A stretch of 40,866 nt of DNA from an uncultured Roseburia sp. (lineage in GTDB: Bacteria > Bacillota > Clostridia > Lachnospirales > Lachnospiraceae), in NCBI GenBank assembly GCA_947567625.1, contig CANONN010000030.1, positions 1-40,866 of the forward strand, given 5' to 3'. Positions within the stretch are counted from its first letter, which is position 1. The number at the start of each line of letters is the position of its first letter. Made by a program: the position numbers and the translations under genes. The notes below the pieces were generated by a model that worked only from the letters and a program-made list of their open reading frames with translations, made no database searches and was not told the origin of the DNA. This document shows positions 24,504 through 32,615 of the stretch, in pieces.

Positions 24504-27038
24504 ATGGGGCAGACAATGGCGCTGGCATCGTTCGGACTGCACGACCGCGTGGAGTTTTTTGGCCTTATGACCGAGCGGCTAAAGGAGCTTACAGAAGAGA
24601 AGTATTGCCTGATTGCGGTGGATATCGGGCATTTTAAAGTGTTTAATAAATGGTATGGCTGGGAGGCGGGGGAGCGGTTTTTAAACCGCATTGCCAACGA
24701 GCTTAGTCTGTTTGAAAAGAGAAACCATGCGATTGCCGGATATTTTGGGGGCGACAATTTCGCATTGCTGATGGAGAACGACGATGAGCTGCTCGATCGG
24801 ATGCGTCAGAATTTGCAGGATGCGGCATTTTCGATGGGCAATATGGTAGGTTTTTTGCCGGTCTACGGCATTTATGAGGTGGTCGACACCTCGGTTTCCG
24901 TCTATAATATGTACGACTGCGCGCTGGCGGCGCTGGCGCATGTGACGAGCAAGTATGAAGTGCGCAGCTGCGTCTATGTGCCGGAGATGACGGAGCAGAT
25001 CGAGGCGGAGCTGCGGATGATCATGGAAGTGAAGGACGCGCTTTTGGCAAAGCAGTTTACGTTTTATGTGCAGCCAAAGTGCTGCATTTCCAACGGCAAG
25101 GTTGTCGGCGCGGAGGCGCTCGTGCGCTGGATTCATCCCGAGAGGGGGCAGATACCGCCGGGAGAGTTTATCCCGGTATTGGAGAAAAACGGCTTTATCG
25201 GCGATCTCGACCGCTATGTGTGGGAGGAGGTCTGCAGCGCGTTGCACGAGTGGAAAAAACAGGGCATTTCTCCGGTGCCGGTTTCCATCAATGTCTCGCG
25301 CATGGACATCCTGACGATGGACGTCGTGGGCTATTTGAAGAACCTGGTGGACAAGTATCAGGTTGACAAGAGCCTGATCAAAGTGGAGATTACCGAGAGC
25401 GCCTACACGGAAAATGAGGGGAAGATTTTCCATACCATAAAAGAACTGAAAAAGGCCGGCTTTACGATACTTATGGATGATTTCGGCAGCGGCTATTCCT
25501 CCTTAAATATGTTAAAGAGCGCGGTTGTGGATGTGATAAAGATCGATATGCAGTTTTTGGACATGTCGGAGGAGGAGACGAGAAAAGGTATAGACATTTT
25601 AGAGTCCGTCATCAATATGTCAAGCACGATGGGAATTCCCGTGATCGTGGAGGGCGTGGAGACGAAAAAGCAGGAAGATTATCTGGTGGGGATGGGCTGT
25701 CGCTATGCGCAGGGGTATTATTATTACAGTCCCATGCCGGTGAAAGAGTTTGCAAAGCTTCTTTGCGACGAGCGAAAACTTGACCACCAGGGGCTGCGCA
25801 GCAGCCAGGTAGAGCAGCTGCATCTGCGTGAAATGATGGATGCGGCATTGTTTGGCGATACGCAGTTGAATAATATTCTCGGTCCTGTGGTATTTTATGA
25901 TATGTATAAGAATGATATCACGATTACGCGCGTCAACGATCTCTATTATCGGATGTCAGGGGCTGCCGACAATCAGGATACCTCCTACACCAAAAAATTC
26001 TGGAGCCATATACACCCGGACGACAAGGAGAAGGTTCTGAATTTGTTTGACCGCGCATGCCAGGCTCCCCTGGTGGGCGTCAAAGGCGAGGGGCGCTTTA
26101 TCCGCGCCGACGGCAGTGAATTGTGGATTCATTTGCGGCTGTTTTTGCTGCGCGAGCAGGCGGGACACAAGCTGTTTTTCGGCGTGATCTCGGAGTATCA
26201 GCAGATGAAAAGCAGGCATATGAAGCGGGACCTCTCAGTGGAGGAGCGCAAGGAGCTCGATGAGATCGGTATTACAAGAATTGAGGAGACTTCCGAGAAT
26301 CTTCCCTGCGGTTTTGGGATTGTCAAGGTACATACGGACGAGCAGGATGACCCAACCGATTTTGAAGTGCTCTATGTCAATCAGGAGATGCGAAATATCT
26401 GTAACAGTGACGTGGGCAGGATGCGCAGGGTGATTTTAGATTTGTTTGACGATGATGCCGCGGTATTGATGCAAAAAATAAAAGAAGCCGCATACGGCGG
26501 CAGCACAATCAAACATTTTTCGTACAGCAGCGCCACCTGCCGGTATCTTCAGATTACCTTGTACCAGTACCGCACGGGATATGTCGGCGTGATTCTGCGC
26601 GACGTGACGAAAACATATATCTATGAGAGCATTTTAAAGAGTTCGATGATTGCCAACCACAAAGTATATTTTGTGCATTTGGAGGACGACTATTTCCGCA
26701 TGGTATATCCCGATGAGAACAGTATGTTAGAGCAGGGAAGTTATACCAAGGCGATCACGCGGATATTGATGAACGGCGGTATCCGGCAGGATGTGGACCA
26801 TGTCGCGGAATTTTTGTCGATCGAGGGCATACGCGCCAACCTGCAGTACCGCAGTCAGGCGGAGCTCTGCTACAGCAGGGAAAAGTTAAACGGGAAGATG
26901 CAATGGTATGTCGTGCGCTTTAACGCGTGTGAGCGGGCGGGCGGTATGGTGCGGACCGCTGCGGCGACTTTACAGAAGATTCCCGATATCTCCAAGTGGA
27001 AGCAGGAGCAGGACGGCAAAAATTGGTGGAAATATTAG
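24504..27038 (+). CDS. Degenerate GGDEF - EAL - PAS protein (c-di-GMP phosphodiesterase candidate)
   Basis: An 844-residue cytoplasmic signalling protein. The N-terminal GGDEF-type domain has GGDNF at 82-86 in place of GG(D/E)EF, so cyclase activity is doubtful. The EAL domain (about 175-420) keeps its key motifs: EALVRW (E204), EITES, DDFGSGYSSL, VIKID and VEGVET, consistent with an active phosphodiesterase hydrolysing c-di-GMP. A PAS domain with HPDDKEKV and RADGSELWIH follows (about 470-570), then another PAS-like region (about 600-720) and an unassigned C-terminus. GGAGGA lies 11 nt from ATG 24504. The active-type GGDEF gene begins 21 nt downstream, putting opposing activities in one operon. 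Confidence 0.88.
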   Translation: MGQTMALASFGLHDRVEFFGLMTERLKELTEEKYCLIAVDIGHFKVFNKWYGWEAGERFLNRIANELSLFEKRNHAIAGYFGGDNFALLMENDDELLDRMRQNLQDAAFSMGNMVGFLPVYGIYEVVDTSVSVYNMYDCALAALAHVTSKYEVRSCVYVPEMTEQIEAELRMIMEVKDALLAKQFTFYVQPKCCISNGKVVGAEALVRWIHPERGQIPPGEFIPVLEKNGFIGDLDRYVWEEVCSALHEWKKQGISPVPVSINVSRMDILTMDVVGYLKNLVDKYQVDKSLIKVEITESAYTENEGKIFHTIKELKKAGFTILMDDFGSGYSSLNMLKSAVVDVIKIDMQFLDMSEEETRKGIDILESVINMSSTMGIPVIVEGVETKKQEDYLVGMGCRYAQGYYYYSPMPVKEFAKLLCDERKLDHQGLRSSQVEQLHLREMMDAALFGDTQLNNILGPVVFYDMYKNDITITRVNDLYYRMSGAADNQDTSYTKKFWSHIHPDDKEKVLNLFDRACQAPLVGVKGEGRFIRADGSELWIHLRLFLLREQAGHKLFFGVISEYQQMKSRHMKRDLSVEERKELDEIGITRIEETSENLPCGFGIVKVHTDEQDDPTDFEVLYVNQEMRNICNSDVGRMRRVILDLFDDDAAVLMQKIKEAAYGGSTIKHFSYSSATCRYLQITLYQYRTGYVGVILRDVTKTYIYESILKSSMIANHKVYFVHLEDDYFRMVYPDENSMLEQGSYTKAITRILMNGGIRQDVDHVAEFLSIEGIRANLQYRSQAELCYSREKLNGKMQWYVVRFNACERAGGMVRTAAATLQKIPDISKWKQEQDGKNWWKY

Positions 27039-27059
27039 AGAAAGAGGGAAGGCGCTAAC

Positions 27060-28634
27060 ATGGGAATCAGTGCATTAAAGAGTGAACTCCGGGAGAAAAT
27101 TCTCGCGTATCAGTATCATACCCTGGGCGATGATATCTGGGAATATCTGGATACCTATGACCGCTATCTTTCCTTTTCCGATTCCAGGGACGAGTTGGCG
27201 GAGGCGGCTTTTTTGCGCGGGGATGTGGCGTTTCATCTGGGGCGTTACCACGACGCCATGGAAGCCCTCACGAAGAGCCTCCAGATTGAGAAGTCGGCGG
27301 ATTATGCGTATCTGGAGACAGACGCGCACAATCTGCTGGGTATGTTGTTCTCCTTTGTCGGCTATGAGGCGGAGGCGCTTGACCACTATCTGTCGGCGTT
27401 AGAGTCCGCCCGCATGAAGAAGAATCTCTACGGTGAGGTGTCTGCGCTTTTGAATATCGGCCTTTTATATGAGAGTATGCACGACTATAAAAAGGCCATG
27501 TCCTACTACCAAAAAGGCTGTCATGTGGCGAACGGCGATCTGTCCGCCTCGCGCGTGATGCTGTTTTTGCTGGGCATGATACAGCAGGCACAGCTGTTAT
27601 GCCGCATGGGCAGATATGAGGAGGCGGAGAAAAAGAAGCGGGAGATCGATTCTTATTATCATATTGTGCAGCAGGATGAGATCTTATTGTCCGAGAGCAT
27701 CTTGGAGGTGCAGCTGGCAGACCACGCGGGGAACGACAAAAAAGTGGAGGAGCTGACCCATGCCATACGCCATTTCTTGAATCATGATGATCAATATTTA
27801 GAGCAGATCGACACCTATGTGGAGTTCTGCCGTTTTTTAGTGAGAAATGGAAAGGAAGAGCACGCCAGGGAATTTCTGCACATGCTGCAGGAAAAGATCA
27901 GCGTCACGGAGTTTTTGCATTTCCGCTTAAAAATCGAAGAGCTGGAGGTGCAGTTTCAGAGGCGGTACGGGGACGAGGAGCACTATAAGCTCGCCTGCGT
28001 CCATTACCAGAACATGGTGCAGGAGCATGCGGATACGCTCAAGAGCTTCCGCAGAAAGAACCTGCTCAACATAGAAAATCTTCAGGAGCTTGAGAAAAGA
28101 AGGCTGGAGTTTGAGATCAAGAGCAAGTGTGACCTGGTGACGGGTCTGCTCAATAAAAAGGCGTTCCAGCAGGAGGTGGAGGAATATCTCACCGACCGGA
28201 AACGCAATATCACGGACGCCATGGTGATGATTGACATTGATAATTTCAAGCTGATCAACGACAGCTTCGGTCATCTGATCGGGGACGCAGTGATCAACAG
28301 GCTGTCCGATCTGATTAAGGACCAGTTTGGCAAAGAGATCTGCGGCAGATTTGGCGGCGACGAATTTTTGCTGTTTATCAAAGGCTGTGAAGATATGGCG
28401 GCCGTGGAGGCCAAAGTCGAGTATCTGCGCGAATCGTTCCATGCGCTTTCGTTTGGGAAAAATAAGGATTTGCACAATACGTTAAGCATCGGCGTCTCCT
28501 ACAACAACGGGGTTAATACCTCCTATAACACGATGTTTTCCTGTGCCGACGAGGCGCTTGCCAAGGCAAAAGAATACGGGAAAAACAGGGTTGCTTTTTT
28601 TGAAATAAAACGAGGATTATTAAAATATGTCTAA
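27060..28634 (+). CDS. TPR-repeat diguanylate cyclase (GGDEF)
   Basis: A 524-residue soluble protein. Residues about 40-355 are helical tetratricopeptide-like repeats (GDVAFHLGRYHDAMEALTKS, NIGLLYESMHDYKKAMSYY). A short coiled linker joins a C-terminal GGDEF domain with DLVTGLLNKKAF, DIDNFKLINDSFGHLIGD and an intact GGDEF at 432-436, so c-di-GMP synthesis from GTP is likely. The RxxD inhibitory site expected just upstream is absent (KEIC), so product inhibition by the classical route is not expected. GAGGG precedes ATG 27060. Its last 8 nt overlap the next gene, indicating coupling. Confidence 0.92.
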   Translation: MGISALKSELREKILAYQYHTLGDDIWEYLDTYDRYLSFSDSRDELAEAAFLRGDVAFHLGRYHDAMEALTKSLQIEKSADYAYLETDAHNLLGMLFSFVGYEAEALDHYLSALESARMKKNLYGEVSALLNIGLLYESMHDYKKAMSYYQKGCHVANGDLSASRVMLFLLGMIQQAQLLCRMGRYEEAEKKKREIDSYYHIVQQDEILLSESILEVQLADHAGNDKKVEELTHAIRHFLNHDDQYLEQIDTYVEFCRFLVRNGKEEHAREFLHMLQEKISVTEFLHFRLKIEELEVQFQRRYGDEEHYKLACVHYQNMVQEHADTLKSFRRKNLLNIENLQELEKRRLEFEIKSKCDLVTGLLNKKAFQQEVEEYLTDRKRNITDAMVMIDIDNFKLINDSFGHLIGDAVINRLSDLIKDQFGKEICGRFGGDEFLLFIKGCEDMAAVEAKVEYLRESFHALSFGKNKDLHNTLSIGVSYNNGVNTSYNTMFSCADEALAKAKEYGKNRVAFFEIKRGLLKYV

Positions 28635-29244
28635 GACAGAGAGCATTATCGACGGATTTGAGTTTGCAGATTTGAAAGAGGCCATGCAGGCGGCCAAAGA
28701 GGTGGAGGGAGTGCGCTATATCCGCAGCAAAACGGATATGGACAATCCTGAGATGGTTTTGCAGATCTACAATAAAATGGTTTCGCAGGAAATGTTTGAC
28801 ACCGTGGTCGGGCACTGTTATCTGAAAGAACTGCAAAATTATCTCTATGACGCCAGGGCCATTGCGGACCACGCAATTTTGCCGATCAAAATTGAGCGCC
28901 CCGCGGCTTACGAGGCGGCGGGGGAGGACATCGCACCTGCGGGGGAGCCGATACGGCAGGAGACGTCAAAGATTCCGGTGTTGCCGCGGGTCACAGAAAA
29001 TACACAGCCGGGAGGTAAAGTAAGTCATACAGACTATAAATTGCGCAGTCAGGTGTTTGGGATTGCCAGTGCGGTTTTGGCGGCTTGTGTGATACTGATG
29101 TTTGTGATCATGGCGACGAGCGGCAGCCCAAACATTATCAATTATGAAAACAAGCTGATTGACAAGTACGAGCAGTGGGAGCAGGAGCTGGTGGAGAGAG
29201 AAAATGCGGTGAAAGAGAGGGAGAGGCAGCTTGGACAAAATTAA
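28627..29244 (+). CDS. Unrecognised single-pass membrane protein of the c-di-GMP/two-component operon
   Basis: A 205-residue protein I do not recognise. Layout: an N-terminal ~90-residue soluble domain (starting MSKTESIIDGFEFADLKEAM, no signal peptide), a Pro/Glu-rich linker, one membrane helix at about 143-163 (VFGIASAVLAACVILMFVI), and a charged coiled-coil tail (NKLIDKYEQWEQELVERENA). It overlaps the GGDEF gene by 8 nt and the response-regulator gene by 14 nt. A cytoplasmic N-terminus and outside tail are predicted. The tight coupling suggests a role in the same signalling pathway, perhaps an adaptor or sensor; this is inference. Confidence 0.75.
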   Translation: MSKTESIIDGFEFADLKEAMQAAKEVEGVRYIRSKTDMDNPEMVLQIYNKMVSQEMFDTVVGHCYLKELQNYLYDARAIADHAILPIKIERPAAYEAAGEDIAPAGEPIRQETSKIPVLPRVTENTQPGGKVSHTDYKLRSQVFGIASAVLAACVILMFVIMATSGSPNIINYENKLIDKYEQWEQELVERENAVKERERQLGQN

Positions 29245-29914
29245 GATTCTGGTGGTGGACGACGAGAGCCGCATGAGAAAGCTGGTGCGGGATTTTTTGG
29301 TGCGGGAGAGCTACGAGGTATTGGAGGCCGGCGACGGAGAGGCGGCGCTGGACCTGTTTTATAGAGAAAAAGATATCGCACTGCTGATATTGGATGTGAT
29401 GATGCCAAAGATGAACGGCTGGGAGGTGTGCCGGGAGATTCGCGAACACTCTAAGGTGCCGATCATTATGCTGACCGCAAAATCGGACGAGAGCGATGAG
29501 CTTACGGGGTTTGACCTGGGTGTCGACGAGTACATCACGAAACCGTTTTCGCCGAAGATTCTGGTGGCGCGGGTCGGAGCAATCCTGCGCAGAAGCGGCA
29601 AGGGAACCGGGGAGAGCGAGCTTTTGGAAAAGGGCGGCATCGTCATCGACAAGACGGCGCATATGGTCACGGTGGACGGCCAGCGCATTGATTTAAGCTA
29701 TAAGGAGTTTGAGCTTTTGTCCTATTTCCTGGAAAATGAGGGAATTGCCCTCTCGCGGGAGAAGATTTTAAATCATGTGTGGAATTATGATTATTTCGGC
29801 GACGCGCGGACGATTGACACGCATGTGAAGAAGCTGCGCGCCAAGATCGGGGAGAAGGGCGATTACATCAAGACGATCTGGGGCATGGGCTATAAATTTG
29901 ATACGAGATCATAG
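29231..29914 (+). CDS. OmpR/PhoB-type response regulator
   Basis: A 227-residue two-domain regulator. The receiver domain (about 1-120) has the acidic pair VVDDE, phospho-acceptor D55 in LLILDVMMPKMNGWE, the T/S site MLTAKSD and the Lys in YITKPFSP. The C-terminal winged-helix DNA-binding domain ends with RTIDTHVKKLRAKIG and TIWGMGYKF. The start is TTG at 29231 with GAGAGG upstream, inside the preceding gene's 3' end. The histidine kinase follows after 113 nt of hairpin-rich spacer and is the likely phosphodonor. Targets unknown. Confidence 0.93.
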   Translation: MDKIKILVVDDESRMRKLVRDFLVRESYEVLEAGDGEAALDLFYREKDIALLILDVMMPKMNGWEVCREIREHSKVPIIMLTAKSDESDELTGFDLGVDEYITKPFSPKILVARVGAILRRSGKGTGESELLEKGGIVIDKTAHMVTVDGQRIDLSYKEFELLSYFLENEGIALSREKILNHVWNYDYFGDARTIDTHVKKLRAKIGEKGDYIKTIWGMGYKFDTRS

Positions 29915-29956
29915 CGGCGCGCGCGGCGGACGGCTATTTGGCACGATTGGCTGCTC

Positions 29957-30006
29957 ACTGCGCAGCGAGTGCGCAGTTGCAGGCTGAGCTGTTGCCATAA
30001 GCTCAG
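29957..30006 (+). repeat. Dispersed structured element, C module plus second hairpin, between the RR and HK genes
   Basis: ACTGCGCA-GCGAG-TGCGCAGT (29957-29977) forms an 8-bp stem with a GCGAG loop. A second hairpin CTGAGCT/AGCTCAG (29984-30006) contains the shared tail GAGCTGTTGCC. The same loop and tail recur with different stem sequences near 31.67 and 40.57 kb, and inverted near 40.71 kb. Confidence 0.65.
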
Positions 30007-30027
30007 AATGATCAAAGGTTTATATCT

Positions 30028-31533
30028 ATGAAGAAAAAGATAACGAAAACGAAAAATCGTTCTTACTCGCTGACCGTGGAGATTGCGGGGATTAGCATAG
30101 GGCTGGTTTTAGGGACCGTCTTGCTCTGCTGGTTTTTAAACACCGCCCTGTTGGGGCAGTATTATGAGACGAAAAAGGTGACGACGCTGCTCGACGGATT
30201 TGAGATGATCGATGATGTCAGCGCCGAAAATGGGTTTGCATCCTCAGAGTTTGAGGTTGCGTTTGAGAATTTCTGCGCCAACGGCAATATCACGGTGATG
30301 ATCATCAATTCGGATTTGACGATCGTGCGTTCCTCCGTGAGCGACACTTACCGCATGCTGATGGAGTTTCAGGATATCTTGTTTGGCAAAGAGCAGGAGC
30401 GCACGACAGTCTTAAAGGCGTCGGGGAATTATGTGATTCAACGAAGGACGGACGGGCGTCTGAAATCGGAATATCTGGTGTTGTCCGGCACGCTCTCGAA
30501 CGGCAATCTGATCCTGATGCGTTCGGCTCTTGAGAGCATACGCGAGAGTGCGAAAATTTCCAACCGTTTTCTGCTGTATGTGGGCAGCGGCGTCGCTGTT
30601 TTGGGTATTTTGTTGACGGTGTTCATCACGAAGCGTATCACCACGCCGCTGCTTGAGCTGACGGAAATTTCCAAGCGCATGGCGGACCTTGATTTTGACG
30701 CAAAATATACGTCACGCCAGTCGCGCCACAACGAGATCGACGAGCTGGGGAGCCATATGAACGAGCTCTCCAATACGCTGGAACGGACGATATCCGAGCT
30801 AAAAAGCGCGAATAACGGGCTGCTGATGGACATTGAAAAGAAAACGCAGGTGGACGAGATGCGCAAGGATTTCCTCTCCAATGTGTCGCACGAATTAAAA
30901 ACGCCGCTGGCATTGATTCAGGGATATGCCGAGGGCCTCAAAGAATGTATCAATGACGAGGAGGAGAGCCGCAATTTTTACTGCGAGGTCATTATGGATG
31001 AGGCCGATAAGATGAACAGCATGGTGAAAAAGCTGCTCACGCTAAATCAGCTCGAATTTGGCAACGAGACCGTGCAGATGGAGCGTTTTAACCTGACGGA
31101 GCTGATACAGGGGGTAGTGGACGCCTCCGAGATTTTATTGACCCAGCAGGGGATACAGTTGAGCTTTGCAGAGCCGGGGGACGTCTATGTGTGGGCGGAT
31201 GAGTTTAAGGTGGAGGAAATCGTGACCAATTACCTGAGCAATGCGATTCACCACGCGGCGGATGAAAAGAAGATCGTGATCTCTTACCGGAGAGAGGAGT
31301 CGAGGGTGAGAGTCTGCGTCTTTAACACCGGAAAGCAGATACCGGAGGAAGACCTTGACAATATCTGGATTAAGTTCTATAAAGTGGATAAAGCCAGAAC
31401 GAGGGAGTACGGCGGCAGCGGTATCGGCCTCTCGATCGTAAAGGCGATCGTGGACTCGTTTCATCAGGAGTGCGGCGTGATCAACCGCGAGGACGGGGTG
31501 GAGTTCTATTTTACGCTCGACACCGGAAATTAA
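30028..31533 (+). CDS. Membrane sensor histidine kinase
   Basis: A 501-residue kinase. TM1 at about 18-38 (GISIGLVLGTVLLCWFLNTAL), an extracytoplasmic sensor region (about 45-170), TM2 at about 180-202, HAMP (ITTPLLELTEISKRMADLDFD), HisKA with H288 in SHELKTPLALIQGYAEGL, and HATPase_c with the N box (NYLSNAIHHAAD) and G boxes (GGSGIGLSIVKAI). It should phosphorylate the response regulator encoded just upstream. The ribosome site is weak (AAAGG, long spacing) and the structured element sits between the two genes, so kinase levels may be set separately. The signal is unknown. Confidence 0.93.
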   Translation: MKKKITKTKNRSYSLTVEIAGISIGLVLGTVLLCWFLNTALLGQYYETKKVTTLLDGFEMIDDVSAENGFASSEFEVAFENFCANGNITVMIINSDLTIVRSSVSDTYRMLMEFQDILFGKEQERTTVLKASGNYVIQRRTDGRLKSEYLVLSGTLSNGNLILMRSALESIRESAKISNRFLLYVGSGVAVLGILLTVFITKRITTPLLELTEISKRMADLDFDAKYTSRQSRHNEIDELGSHMNELSNTLERTISELKSANNGLLMDIEKKTQVDEMRKDFLSNVSHELKTPLALIQGYAEGLKECINDEEESRNFYCEVIMDEADKMNSMVKKLLTLNQLEFGNETVQMERFNLTELIQGVVDASEILLTQQGIQLSFAEPGDVYVWADEFKVEEIVTNYLSNAIHHAADEKKIVISYRREESRVRVCVFNTGKQIPEEDLDNIWIKFYKVDKARTREYGGSGIGLSIVKAIVDSFHQECGVINREDGVEFYFTLDTGN

Positions 31534-31556
31534 AACATGGAACTGTTAAAAAAAAT

Positions 31557-31642
31557 GTAACTATGCAGCCTTCGGCATCATAGTTACGGAATCCGTCTCA
31601 TTTAAAGTTTGTCTTCGACAAAGAGCCGGATTCCCGCTTGGC
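31557..31642 (+). repeat. Dispersed structured element, copy 1 (A+B modules)
   Basis: An 86-nt element 93% identical (80/86) to 40781-40866. Module A: GTAACTATG (31557-31565) pairs with CATAGTTAC (31579-31587), with inner GCC-TTC-GGC. Module B: GGAATCCG (31588-31595) pairs with CGGATTCC (31627-31634) and encloses the core CATTTAAAGTTTG (31599-31611) and a TTTGTC/GACAAA hairpin (31608-31622). It lies just after the kinase gene. Confidence 0.85.
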
Positions 31643-31661
31643 TAGATATACGCGTTCTTAC

Positions 31662-31686
31662 GGACTTTGCAGCGAGTGCAAAGTCC
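31662..31686 (+). repeat. Dispersed structured element, C module
   Basis: GGACTTTGCA (31662-31671), loop GCGAG, TGCAAAGTCC (31677-31686): a perfect 10-bp stem followed by the tail GAACTGTTATC. Same loop as at 29.96 kb with a different stem. Confidence 0.8.
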
Positions 31687-31731
31687 TGAGATGAACTGTT
31701 ATCAAAAAATTCTGTTTTATAAAAATTTTGG

Positions 31732-31760
31732 TTGCTATCTGCTTCCGAAAATGCTAATAT
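31732..31760 (+). promoter_or_regulatory. Putative promoter of the lipoprotein gene
   Basis: TTGCTA (31732-31737), 17-nt spacer, TAATAT (31755-31760), about 38 nt before the start codon. Confidence 0.5.
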
Positions 31761-31797
31761 TAATATATCATATTATAGAAATGGTGTAACATATCCT

Positions 31798-32514
31798 ATG
31801 AAGAGATCGAGAGCACAGATGATACTGGCGGCGTCGATGAGTTTGATGCTGTTGGGGGGCTGCGGTGAAGTGCCGTACAGCCTGACGGAAAGTGAGCAAA
31901 ATATCATAGTGGATTATTCTGCACACATCGTGTCAAAGTACAACTCCTACCAAAAAAACGGCCTCACCTGGGTTGATTTTGAGGCGGAGGAGGAAGAGAC
32001 GGAGACACCGCCGGAGGAAACCCCGGCCGCGGAGAGTGAGCAGCCGGAGGATACATCAGAGCCTTTGGGTGGCGGGGCGCCGCAGGAGAGCGAGTCCTCT
32101 TTGCAGAAGGCTACGCTCAACGAACTGTTTGGGCAGCAGGGCATTGCCGTGGAGTACACGGGAGCCTACCTGACTGACAGTTATGTGCAGGATACATATT
32201 ATGCGCTGTATGCCGACGCGGGAAAGCAGTATCTGGTGCTGCAAATCGACTTGCAGAATACGGCAGGCGTCGATGTTGGCGTTGACAATCTCGGGTTGGT
32301 GTCGACATTCCACGCGGTGGTCAACGGTGATCATGAGATTCCGTCGGAGATGACGGTGCTGTTGGAGGATTTTGCACAATTTCAGGACACGGTAGCGGCG
32401 GATGAGAAAAAGCAGACGGTGTTGTTGTTTCAGGTGTCGGATACCATCCCCGACGTTGAGAGTTTGGACCTGTATGTCACCATGGGTGGAGAAAAATACC
32501 AAATTATTTTATAA
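31798..32514 (+). CDS. Predicted lipoprotein, DUF4352-like fold possible
   Basis: A 238-residue lipoprotein: basic start, hydrophobic core and lipobox LGGC with Cys22. An acidic Pro/Glu/Ser-rich spacer (about 58-100) precedes a C-terminal beta domain (about 115-238) with YLVLQIDLQNTAGVDVGVD and a late strand pair LDLYVTMGGEKYQIIL. The pattern of a Val/Leu-rich strand followed by N-T/N-x resembles extracellular Ig-like DUF4352-type domains, but this is a tentative resemblance. The start at 31798 is preferred since the in-frame upstream extension would bury the signal sequence. Ribosome site weak. Function unknown. Confidence 0.75.
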   Translation: MKRSRAQMILAASMSLMLLGGCGEVPYSLTESEQNIIVDYSAHIVSKYNSYQKNGLTWVDFEAEEEETETPPEETPAAESEQPEDTSEPLGGGAPQESESSLQKATLNELFGQQGIAVEYTGAYLTDSYVQDTYYALYADAGKQYLVLQIDLQNTAGVDVGVDNLGLVSTFHAVVNGDHEIPSEMTVLLEDFAQFQDTVAADEKKQTVLLFQVSDTIPDVESLDLYVTMGGEKYQIIL

Positions 32515-32551
32515 TATTTTGCGAAAATTAATGTAATTTTTTGAATACTTA

Positions 32552-32560
32552 TGCTATAAT
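32552..32560 (+). promoter_or_regulatory. Extended -10 promoter candidate for cheV
   Basis: TGCTATAAT (32552-32560) is an extended -10 (TGn plus consensus TATAAT) 56 nt before the chosen cheV start; no good -35 is present. Confidence 0.45.
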
Positions 32561-32615
32561 GGTGGCAGGTCAAAAAATTGCGATGGAAATATATGCGCAG
32601 GAGGAGAAGAGCGGA

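Noticed and set aside
24353-24757. 134-codon minus-strand frame at the start of the EAL gene
   Set aside because: Overlaps the well-supported GGDEF-EAL coding region and has no recognisable product; its upstream portion covers only the leader.
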